Shown: in pieces, positions 16,079-22,329 of the stretch
How the letters are laid out: every line of letters begins with the position of its first letter
Numbering within the stretch: position 1 is the first letter of the stretch
Source of the DNA: SFEL01 sp045603585
Lineage (GTDB): Bacteria; Bacillota; Clostridia; Christensenellales; CAG-138
NCBI GenBank assembly: GCA_045603585.1
Contig: JAZUMK010000036.1
Coordinates: 1-22,329 of the forward strand
DNA length: 22,329 bases
Direction of reading: 5' to 3'
Program-made: the position numbers and the translations under genes
Notes under the pieces: generated by a model
The model's database searches: none
Told to the model about the DNA's origin: nothing
The model's input: only the letters and a program-made list of their open reading frames with translations

Positions 16079-17050
16079 CTACTTATGCCCGTGTTTATAC
16101 AGCTGCCTGTTATCCAGCGCCCACTGGCGCTCGGTGAATTCGCCGTCGTTTACGGCGGCAAGTGCGTCATACATTTCAAACATGCGGGAATCCAGCACGT
16201 CCACCTGAGACACTATCTCCGCCTCGGGGAACATGGGCCCCTTGGGGGAGCCGTACTCCGGAACGCCGTGGTGGCTCAGCAGCATATGCTGAACCAGCTC
16301 CTTTGTGCCGGGGTCTATCATCAGCTCGGCGGCTGCCCGCTCAACTATGGCAACGCCCATATTGATATGGCCGATAAGCTGGCCGGGGGTGCTGTATCCT
16401 GCGGCAAGACCCAGCTCACCCACGGTAAGCTCGGGCACCTTGGCAACGTCGTGGAGAATTATGCCGGTGGATACAAGCTCGCGGCTGAGGGCGGGATAAA
16501 GCTCGCAGTAGATATTGCAGATGCTGTCCGCAACCCGGAGCATGGTGTAGGTGTGGTAAAGGAGGCCGCCACGCATGGCGTGGTGGAGCTTGAGCGCCGC
16601 GGGATAGCGCAGCAGCTGCTCGTGATGCTCCCGGAGTATGTACTGGGTGAGCATGCGAAGGTCGTTGTCGGTGAAGGCTTCTGTGCGCCTGATTATCTCG
16701 GAATACATGAATTCCGGGTCAAGGGGGGCGCAGGGCACAAGCAGGGACATATCCGCTTCCCCTTCCTTTGCGGGGCGTATGCGGTCTATCTTGAGCTGCT
16801 CGGTGTCCTTCCATACGTTTATCGTGGCGCGGACCTTGATGATATTGTCCGGCTGGTATACGCCGTGCTGCTCAATGCTGTAATCCCACAGCTTGGCGGA
16901 TATTTCGCCGCCTGCGTCTCCCAGCACAAGGTCAAGGTAATCGCTGCCCTTTACGTTGCTGCGTACGGCGGCGCTTTTTACTATGCAGAAGCCCTCCACC
17001 TGATTGGTGGCGGTGTTTATAACGTTGTTGAGTATGTTTATGCGGCCCAT
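16079..17050 (-). CDS. yhaM: 3'-5' exoribonuclease, YhaM family (OB fold plus HD domain)
   Basis: It probably degrades RNA (and possibly ssDNA) from the 3' end, as YhaM does in Bacillus and Streptococcus. Of 323 residues, about 15-95 form an OB-fold nucleic-acid domain (DYLDLVLGDAGGEISAKLWD). The HD metal phosphohydrolase domain follows: His166 in GGLLYHTYTML, His200-Asp201 in GIILHDVAKVPEL, His230-area GHINMG, LLSHHG at 259-262 and the closing Asp in VDVLDSRM. Length and order match the family (~314). GGAGG lies 6 nt before the ATG. It is monocistronic and diverges from greA. The family call is strong; the exact substrate is inferred. Confidence 0.9.
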   Translation of the reverse strand: MGRINILNNVINTATNQVEGFCIVKSAAVRSNVKGSDYLDLVLGDAGGEISAKLWDYSIEQHGVYQPDNIIKVRATINVWKDTEQLKIDRIRPAKEGEADMSLLVPCAPLDPEFMYSEIIRRTEAFTDNDLRMLTQYILREHHEQLLRYPAALKLHHAMRGGLLYHTYTMLRVADSICNIYCELYPALSRELVSTGIILHDVAKVPELTVGELGLAAGYSTPGQLIGHINMGVAIVERAAAELMIDPGTKELVQHMLLSHHGVPEYGSPKGPMFPEAEIVSQVDVLDSRMFEMYDALAAVNDGEFTERQWALDNRQLYKHGHK

Positions 17051-17085
17051 GGTTTTCCTCCGATGGCTGGTTGCCTTTTTTCTAT

Positions 17086-17095
17086 ATTATACCAT
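17086..17095 (-). promoter_or_regulatory. Extended -10 promoter of yhaM
   Basis: On the minus strand TGGTATAAT (TG at -15 and a perfect -10 at 17091-17086) lies about 35 nt before the yhaM start. A -35 is not obvious (GTAAAA at 17 nt), which is usual for extended -10 promoters. Confidence 0.65.
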
Positions 17096-17186
17096 ATGAC
17101 CGCCCGCATTTTACACATGATAGGAGAGGGAATAAAAAAATTTGCATTTAATAATGTAAAAAACGAGCAAAGCATCGGCGGTTTTC

Positions 17187-17222
17187 TTGACAAAGGGGTG
17201 GGCGCTACATATAATTATTGTA
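17187..17222 (+). promoter_or_regulatory. Consensus SigA promoter of greA-lysS
   Basis: TTGACA (17187-17192), 17 nt, then TATAAT (17210-17215): a perfect match to the housekeeping consensus, with the start expected near 17222. It leaves a leader of about 33 nt before greA. Strong constitutive expression is expected. Confidence 0.93.
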
Positions 17223-17254
17223 CCTATGCAAGGCATTAAGGAGGATTATAAGCA

Positions 17255-17725
17255 ATGGCAGAAGTGCGTCTTACCAAAGAGGGCGTTGAAAAATACGAAC
17301 AGAGACTGGAATACCTTAAAACCACCGGCCGTACCGAGATAGCGGAGCAGATCCAGATCGCCCGTTCCTTCGGCGACCTCAGCGAAAACGCCGAGTATGA
17401 CGCCGCCAAGCTGGAGCAGGCCCGCATGGAGTATGAGATCGTAGAGATCGAGGCCATGCTGCGCAATGTTGTAATTATAGACGAAGAAAACATCAGCACC
17501 GATGTCGTAAACGTTGGCAACACCATCAAGGTGCTGAACAAGGCACTTGATAAGGAAATGTCCTTCCAGATAGTGGGCAGCGCCGAGGCCAACCCCCGCG
17601 AGCAGCGCATCTCCAACGAGTCCCCCGTAGGCGCAGGCCTGCTGGGCCACAAGCTGGGCGAGGTCGTCACCATAAACACCCCCGGCGGCCCCAGCGATTT
17701 TGAGATCCTCGAGATAAGCAAGTAA
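17255..17725 (+). CDS. greA: Transcription elongation factor GreA
   Basis: GreA rescues backtracked RNA polymerase by inserting its coiled coil into the secondary channel and stimulating transcript cleavage. The 156-residue protein has the N-terminal coiled coil (about 10-75) with the catalytic acidic tip Asp41 and Glu44 in FGDLSENAEYDAA. A C-terminal FKBP-like domain contains SPVGAGLLGHKLGEVVTINTP. Length is standard. AAGGAGG lies about 10 nt before the ATG. lysS follows after 29 nt without a terminator, so the two are probably co-transcribed. Confidence 0.97.
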   Translation: MAEVRLTKEGVEKYEQRLEYLKTTGRTEIAEQIQIARSFGDLSENAEYDAAKLEQARMEYEIVEIEAMLRNVVIIDEENISTDVVNVGNTIKVLNKALDKEMSFQIVGSAEANPREQRISNESPVGAGLLGHKLGEVVTINTPGGPSDFEILEISK

Positions 17726-17754
17726 AAACTACATTATTATATAAAGAGGGAATT

Positions 17755-19260
17755 ATGGCAGAAGAGAACACCCCCGTAGTGGAAAAGGAAATAACCGAAG
17801 CGGAGCTTTCCGAGCTGCTGCAGATACGCCGCGATAAGCTCAAGGCACTTCAGGATGCAGGTATGGACCCCTTTGAAAAGGTACGCTATGACCAGCAGTA
17901 TTACAGCGTTGACATCCTGAATAATTACGACGAGCTGGAAGACAAGGTAGTCAGCCTTGCAGGCCGCATGATGTCCAAGCGCATCATGGGCAAGGCCAGC
18001 TTTGCCCACATACTGGACTATAAGGGCGGCATCCAGATATACGTAAAGCGTGACGATATCGGCGAAGAGCCCTATGCCCAGTTCAAAACCTACGACATCG
18101 GCGATATCATCGGCGTTGTGGGCAAGGTATTCAAGACCCGCACCGGCGAGATCAGCATCCACGCTGAAAAGATAGAGCTGCTCAGCAAGTCTCTGCGTCC
18201 TCTGCCCGAGAAATTCCACGGCCTTAAGGACCCCGAGCTGCGCTACCGTCAGCGCTTTGTGGACCTTATCGTAAATCCCGAGGTTCGCGATACCTTTGTA
18301 AAGCGCAGCCTCATCATCTCCGAGATACGCAATCGCCTCAACGCTCAGGGCTTTATCGAGGTTGGGACCCCCGTGCTGAACACCACCGCTTCCGGCGCTT
18401 CTGCACGCCCCTTCATCACCCACCACAACAGCCTGGATATCGATATGTACATGCGTATCGCAACCGAGCTGCATCTTAAGATGTGCATAGTGGGCGGCCT
18501 TGAGAAGGTATACGAGATCGGCCGTATCTTCCGCAACGAGGGTATGGACGCCACCCATAACCCCGAATTCACCACCATTGAGCTGTATCAGGCATATACC
18601 GATTACAACGGCATGATGGCGCTGAGCGAAGACCTTATCTCCCATTGCTGCATGAAGGTGCACGGCACCACCACCATAAACTATCAGGGCAACGAGATAT
18701 GCCTTGCCGCTCCCTTCCGCCGCCTCAGCATGAATGATGCGGTCAAGGAGCAGACCGGCGTAGACTTTATGTCCCTTACCGATGAAGAAGCCCGCGCCGA
18801 GGCAAAGAGGCTTCATATCGAAATAGAAGACAAGACCGCCACCAAGGGCAAGGTGCTTGCAGAGGCATTTGACGAATACGTTGAAGATAAGCTCATCCAG
18901 CCCACCTTCATCATCGACTATCCTGTGGAGATATCCCCCCTTGCAAAGCGCAAGCCCGGCAACCCCGAGATAACCGAGCGCTTTGAGCTGTTCATCGCAG
19001 GCCACGAGTATGCCAACGCATTCTCCGAGCTCAATGACCCCATCGACCAGCGTGGCAGGTTTGTTCAGCAGGCCATGGAAAAGGCAAAGGGCGACGACGA
19101 GGCCATGATGATAGACGAGGACTTCTGCCTTGCTCTGGAATACGGTATGCCTCCCACAGGCGGCATCGGCCTTGGCATCGACCGTCTGGTAATGCTGCTT
19201 ACCGACAGCTCCACCATCCGCGACGTGCTGCTGTTCCCCACCATGAAGCCTATAGCATAG
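17755..19260 (+). CDS. lysS: Lysyl-tRNA synthetase, class II
   Basis: It charges tRNA-Lys with lysine. The 501 residues show an N-terminal OB-fold anticodon-binding domain (about 65-155, with VVSLAGRMMSKRIMGKASF). The class II core follows: motif 1 around FIEVGTPVLN, then ASGASARPFITHHN, motif 2 YEIGRIFRNEGMDATHNPEF and motif 3 GLGIDRLVMLLTDS. Length is typical, and no extra C-terminal domain is present. AAGAGGG precedes the ATG. The greA-lysS pairing is common in Firmicutes. No U-tailed terminator follows; instead the gene is followed by a run of hairpins. Confidence 0.97.
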   Translation: MAEENTPVVEKEITEAELSELLQIRRDKLKALQDAGMDPFEKVRYDQQYYSVDILNNYDELEDKVVSLAGRMMSKRIMGKASFAHILDYKGGIQIYVKRDDIGEEPYAQFKTYDIGDIIGVVGKVFKTRTGEISIHAEKIELLSKSLRPLPEKFHGLKDPELRYRQRFVDLIVNPEVRDTFVKRSLIISEIRNRLNAQGFIEVGTPVLNTTASGASARPFITHHNSLDIDMYMRIATELHLKMCIVGGLEKVYEIGRIFRNEGMDATHNPEFTTIELYQAYTDYNGMMALSEDLISHCCMKVHGTTTINYQGNEICLAAPFRRLSMNDAVKEQTGVDFMSLTDEEARAEAKRLHIEIEDKTATKGKVLAEAFDEYVEDKLIQPTFIIDYPVEISPLAKRKPGNPEITERFELFIAGHEYANAFSELNDPIDQRGRFVQQAMEKAKGDDEAMMIDEDFCLALEYGMPPTGGIGLGIDRLVMLLTDSSTIRDVLLFPTMKPIA

Positions 19261-19592
19261 CTTTCGCGAAAATGGCTGAGCCATTTCCGCGAGGGGCGCG
19301 CAAACGCTTCGCGCGTGCGCGATTACAATCCCTTCGGGGGATTGCCGATTCCCTCTCGAGCCTGCGGGCTCTCCCGGGCGGGAATCGGGCAGAGGAATTC
19401 ATCCCTGCGGGATGGTTCCGCGTTTGACGTACATGCCGCCAAATGCGGATCAAAAGCTTCTGGCGATAGTCGTCAGAGCCGGAATAAAGCCTTCCGGTAT
19501 GGGATGTTGCTTCCGGGATATAAAATCACACTCCCTTTTCCGACAAAGATATGAATTTATTATGAAAAAGAGCGGTTCATACTTTTCGCGGG
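19261..19592. repeat. Non-coding hairpin array between lysS and the first sortase-like gene
   Basis: The gap has no convincing gene. It is filled by successive stem-loops: TCGCG..CGCGA with an inner AAATGGC/GCCATTT (19264-19292); GCGCG/CGCGC (19296-19314); AATCCC/GGGATT with TTCGG loop (19327-19343); CCGATTCCC/GGGAATCGG (19345-19388) enclosing GAGCC/GGCTC; CATCCC-TGC-GGGATG (19400-19414); CCGGAA/TTCCGG (19479-19497). None is followed by a U-run, so they do not look like standard terminators. An intergenic repeat or an mRNA-structure element are the main options. Confidence 0.7.
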
Positions 19593-19617
19593 ATGGGCGA
19601 TGTGATATCATACTGTG
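19583..19617 (+). promoter_or_regulatory. Possible promoter of the sortase-like gene pair
   Basis: TGATATCAT (extended -10, hexamer TATCAT at 19606-19611) has TTTTCG at a 17-nt spacing (19583-19588). It lies about 60 nt before the first gene, just after the hairpin array. The -35 match is poor, so this is tentative. Confidence 0.4.
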
Positions 19618-19670
19618 TAGTAAAAGAAAAAACAATAGGCAATTATGCCTTACAGGAGGATAAACCCTTA

Positions 19671-20621
19671 ATGAAGAAGATCCTTGCTATTGCAATGGCT
19701 GCCCTTACTCTTCTGGCTGTTGGCTGCTCCAAGCCCGCCGAGGAGGTTATAACCATCGAAACCGTAAATACCCCCGCCCCCGTGGTTACCCCCAACGTAC
19801 CCGAAGTTACTCCCACCCCCGAGGTGTTTGTACCTTCCTACACTGAGAAGATCGCTGAAAAGAAGGCCAAGAATGACGAGACCCTGGGCTGGATCGCCAT
19901 CCCCGGCACCGTTATCGACTTCCCCATCATGTTTGATACCGAGGGCGCTCTTGGCTACTATCAGCTCAATGATCAGCGCGAGAAAGACGAGCTGGGCTCC
20001 GTATATGCCCACTTCAATATCGCCTCCGCCGATTCCATGGGCGTAGGCCAGAATCTCATCGTAACCGCCCATAACAACCGCGTTGCCTATTCCAAGGGCA
20101 ATGCCACCGGCGGCTTCTTCCATGAGCTTCACCACATTCAGTCCGTAAACACCGGCAAGACCAATTGCGGCTATGATGAAAACGACAGGACCTGCCCCGT
20201 AACCCTGGATGCAGCGACCCTGCCCAATTTCAGCACTCCCGAAGGCCGCGTCTGGGAGATCTCCTTTGACGGTATCGATGCCGAGTGGGAAGTATGGGCA
20301 ATGTACGAGGTTAAGGAAGACGAACCCGAATCCACCCTGTACTACAATACCTGGTGGCCTGCCGATTATGACGCTGCCGATTACGAATACGTTGAGCCCA
20401 ATGCAGATTTCGTTCAGAAGTGGATCGACAAGCAGATCAGCCGCAGCGAATACGCCTTCGGCACCACTCCTGCCGTTACCGATCAGTTCATGACCATCTA
20501 CACCTGCGGCGACAACCATGACTCCAGCGATGCACAGTCCCGTCTGTACTTCTTCCTCAGGCAGGTAAATCCTGTTTCCACAAAGTTCGGCGGCGCTGCT
20601 GAGGCTGCTCCTCAGGCATAA
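19671..20621 (+). CDS. Class B sortase-like lipoprotein with an intact His-Cys-Arg triad
   Basis: This is probably a surface-anchored transpeptidase or protease of the sortase fold. The 316 residues begin with a lipoprotein signal (MKKILAIAMAALTLLAVGC, lipobox Cys19), then a Pro/Thr-rich linker to about residue 55. The sortase B-like domain follows: NDETLGWIAIPGTVIDFPIM, the GSVYAHFN strand, His134 in LIVTAHNNR, Cys279 in MTIYTCGDN and Arg291 in QSRLYFFLRQV. Known class B sortases have YGHN, LSTC and an Arg in equivalent places but are usually held by a transmembrane helix. Start: AGGAGGA 10 nt upstream. A paralogue follows 122 nt later. No LPxTG- or NPxTN-bearing substrate is encoded in the window, so the target is unknown. 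Confidence 0.82.
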   Translation: MKKILAIAMAALTLLAVGCSKPAEEVITIETVNTPAPVVTPNVPEVTPTPEVFVPSYTEKIAEKKAKNDETLGWIAIPGTVIDFPIMFDTEGALGYYQLNDQREKDELGSVYAHFNIASADSMGVGQNLIVTAHNNRVAYSKGNATGGFFHELHHIQSVNTGKTNCGYDENDRTCPVTLDAATLPNFSTPEGRVWEISFDGIDAEWEVWAMYEVKEDEPESTLYYNTWWPADYDAADYEYVEPNADFVQKWIDKQISRSEYAFGTTPAVTDQFMTIYTCGDNHDSSDAQSRLYFFLRQVNPVSTKFGGAAEAAPQA

Positions 20622-20643
20622 TCTGCCAACAAAATGACTGAAA

Positions 20644-20735
20644 GGGGGTTGTGTTTCCGCACAGCCCCTGTTTGTACAAATGTACGCCCGGTATGGGCGG
20701 TTTCCCGCTTGCAGTATCATTCCCATGACGGGAGG
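20644..20735 (+). promoter_or_regulatory. Structured spacer between the two sortase-like genes
   Basis: GGGGTTGTG-TTTCC-GCACAGCCCC (20645-20668) is followed by TGTTTGT, a weak terminator-like hairpin. CGCCC/GGGCG (20685-20699) comes next. TTTCCCG (20701-20707) can pair with CGGGAGG (20729-20735), which would hide the ribosome binding site of the second gene. A TATCAT at 20715-20720 has no good -35. Function is uncertain. Confidence 0.4.
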
Positions 20736-20743
20736 ACAAAGAT

Positions 20744-21667
20744 ATGAAGAGATTATTTACGGGCCTTATAGCGGCTGCCATGCTGTTTTCAGCGGGCTGC
20801 ACTCCCGGTGGGGTGGAGCAGAACCCTGATGAGATGATGGTAACTGTTATCGAAAATACCCCGCTGGTGGAGGTGGAAAGCACACCTGATCCGGAAACGG
20901 CGGCAGAAGTAGAGCAGAGCGGCTATGTGTTCCCCCATGGTGATAAAATGTATGATGCCCGCAAGCAGAACAGCGACGTTGTGGGTTGGATAAACATTCC
21001 CGGCACCAATATCGATTATCCCATACTGTACGGATACGAGAATTTCTTCTATTCCAATCACGATATCAATATGGAGGAAAACTCCATAGGCTCTGTTTAT
21101 TCCCATCTTAATATGGCCAGCTACGAGGAATACGGCGTTTCCCAGAATCTGGTCGTGGCGGCTCAGAACGCCCGCGTAAGCGGCACCCTGTTTCATCAGC
21201 TGCATCATATTCAGGAAGTCAATCTGGGCAAAACAAACTGCGCTTACAGAAAGTGCAATATGGAGCTTGATCCCGCTGTGCTGCCCGACCTTTCCACTCC
21301 CGAAGGACGAACCTGGGATATTTCCGTATGCGGCATAGATGCCCGCTGGGAGGTTTGGTCCATGTATGAAGGCGGCCCCGCAATGAAGGAGGAGCTGGAA
21401 TACTACAATACCTGGTTCATCATGTATGACAGGCACATCCCCAAGACCGAGCAGGATGTTCAGGATTGGATAGATGACCAGCTGGAGCGCAGCCAGATAG
21501 ACTTTGGCGTAAACGTGACCACATCGGATCAGTTCCTTACCCTGTACACCTCAGGCGACAACAAGGACTCCGACGAGACCCATCTGTTCTTCTTCCTCAA
21601 GCAGGTTGAGCCGGTATCCACCAAGTTCAAGGGCGGCCTTATTTCCGGCATACAGAGCGAAGGATAG
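20744..21667 (+). CDS. Class B sortase-like lipoprotein, catalytically degenerate paralogue
   Basis: The 307 residues form a second lipoprotein (signal MKRLFTGLIAAAMLFSAGC, lipobox Cys19) with the same layout as the gene before it: acidic/Pro linker, NSDVVGWINIPGTNIDYPIL, GSVYSHLN, FHQLHHIQEVNLGKTNC and a C-terminal VEPVSTKFKGG. The active-site residues are gone: Gln141 (AAQNAR) replaces His, Ser270 (LYTSGDN) replaces Cys and His280 (ETHLFFFL) replaces Arg. The reading frame and all fold landmarks are kept, so this looks like a maintained pseudoenzyme, not a decaying gene. GGAGGA is 8 nt before the ATG. A role as partner, ligand-binding subunit or decoy is inference only. Confidence 0.8.
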   Translation: MKRLFTGLIAAAMLFSAGCTPGGVEQNPDEMMVTVIENTPLVEVESTPDPETAAEVEQSGYVFPHGDKMYDARKQNSDVVGWINIPGTNIDYPILYGYENFFYSNHDINMEENSIGSVYSHLNMASYEEYGVSQNLVVAAQNARVSGTLFHQLHHIQEVNLGKTNCAYRKCNMELDPAVLPDLSTPEGRTWDISVCGIDARWEVWSMYEGGPAMKEELEYYNTWFIMYDRHIPKTEQDVQDWIDDQLERSQIDFGVNVTTSDQFLTLYTSGDNKDSDETHLFFFLKQVEPVSTKFKGGLISGIQSEG

Positions 21668-21693
21668 CTGAAACTGCATATCTATATAATAAG

Positions 21694-21717
21694 AAGAGAC
21701 GCGAAAGCGTCTCTTTT
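21694..21717 (+). terminator. Intrinsic terminator after the sortase-like gene pair
   Basis: AAGAGACGC-GAAA-GCGTCTCTT forms a perfect 9-bp stem with a GAAA tetraloop and runs into TTTT. It lies about 30 nt after the stop and closes the two-gene unit before the rRNA leader. Confidence 0.9.
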
Positions 21718-22223
21718 GCTGTATATTCAGGTATTTTTGAAATTTGGTCAGTGCATTATATGGTAGGTTTATGGGCGGCAAAAAGCACAGGTTATTGCCG
21801 GATAATGTACAATGGCAGGTATTGCGAATACTATTTAAAAAAGATTGGCACATATAAAATATACAAACTGAAAAACTGAGAAAAATGGAGAAAAACAGAG
21901 ATAAAATTAAAACCATATAGAAATAAAGATATAAACGACGATAGAGTTATATAACACAGTACAACAACTGAATGTCGAGAAAATTGGAGTTGTGTCGAGC
22001 GGCGGTTTTTGATAAGATATAACACGTTCCGAACAAACGGGACGCGCACCTTGAAAACTATATAGTGCAAAGTAAGAAAAGAAGAAGACGAAACGCGATT
22101 TTTTTGAGAAGCAGCCGACGCAGTACAGCCTGAAAGAGTACTGCAGAGGCTGAGATGAGAGATCATCAAAGGCCAGATAATTGAAAGTAAATGAGCGAGC
22201 ATGAAAATGCTTGATCAGGATTT
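21718..22223 (+). other. AT-rich rRNA operon upstream and leader region
   Basis: About 500 nt without a gene. The first 270 nt are A-rich (many A-tracts between 21836 and 21950), as expected for UP-element sequence ahead of an rRNA promoter. The transcribed leader has a boxA-like CACCTTGAAAACT (22047-22059). It also has a hairpin in which CAGCC and GCAGTAC (22112-22126) pair with GTACTGC and GGCTG (22138-22152), and a small AGCAT/ATGCT stem (about 22198-22211) just before 16S. The latter may take part in pre-16S processing. I see no tRNA. Confidence 0.7.
21990..22025 (+). promoter_or_regulatory. Probable rRNA operon promoter
   Basis: TTGTGT (21990-21995), 17 nt, TAAGAT (22013-22018) with an extended TGA just ahead. 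The start would be near 22025, giving a leader of about 200 nt before 16S. Other AT-rich upstream sites may act as well. Confidence 0.6.

Positions 22224-22329
<106 letters not shown>

Noticed and set aside
19261..19300. Rho-independent terminator of lysS
   Set aside because: The first hairpin after the stop is strong but is followed by GAGGGG rather than a U-run, so it does not meet the criteria.
20744..21667. Second sortase-like gene as a pseudogene
   Set aside because: It has a good ribosome binding site, an intact lipoprotein signal, an uninterrupted frame and full-length fold conservation. Only the three catalytic residues differ, which is better explained by a maintained non-catalytic paralogue.

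Overview
The window looks like a chromosomal segment of an anaerobic member of the Clostridia (Firmicutes). The signs are a ZTP-riboswitch-controlled purine operon with a single-chain PurL, a YhaM-type exonuclease, a lone GreA next to LysS, strong AGGAGG-type ribosome binding sites, TTGACA/TATAAT promoters, and a 16S rRNA 5' end beginning AGAGTTTGATCCTGGCTCAG. The genus cannot be fixed from about 100 nt of 16S.

Layout. (1) Positions 1-13,840 hold one long minus-strand operon. In transcription order it is purE, purC, purF, purM, purN, a PurO-type IMP cyclohydrolase, a stand-alone AICAR transformylase (purH), purD, purL, guaB and fhs, with fhs cut by the left window edge. It starts from a near-consensus promoter and passes through a ZTP (pfl) riboswitch with an overlapping intrinsic terminator. 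The genes take PRPP to IMP and on to XMP, and fhs supplies the 10-formyl-THF used by PurN and AICAR transformylase. purB and purK are not in the window. (2) uraA, a uracil permease, lies just upstream on the same strand and ends at tandem terminators. (3) A 777-nt gap (15,302-16,078) carries a palindromic MITE-like repeat, a small heptamer tandem repeat, a terminator and a pyrimidine/purine hairpin. (4) yhaM (minus) and greA-lysS (plus) diverge from a shared promoter region. (5) A 410-nt gap packed with hairpins leads into two tandem plus-strand lipoprotein genes of the class B sortase fold, closed by a clear terminator. (6) An AT-rich rRNA leader with promoter leads into a 16S rRNA gene cut by the right edge.

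Three points stand out. First, the operon's only PurF has lost, by eye alignment, all four glutaminase residues (Cys1, Arg73, Asn101, Asp127 of E. coli PurF) but keeps the PRPP loop and four likely Fe-S cysteines, which suggests an ammonia-dependent enzyme. Second, the tandem sortase-like lipoproteins are a catalytic/pseudoenzyme pair: the first has His134, Cys279 and Arg291, and the second has Gln, Ser and His at those positions. Third, IMP synthesis is split between a stand-alone AICAR transformylase and a PurO-like cyclohydrolase, and the IMP dehydrogenase closely resembles the enzyme of the protozoan Tritrichomonas foetus.
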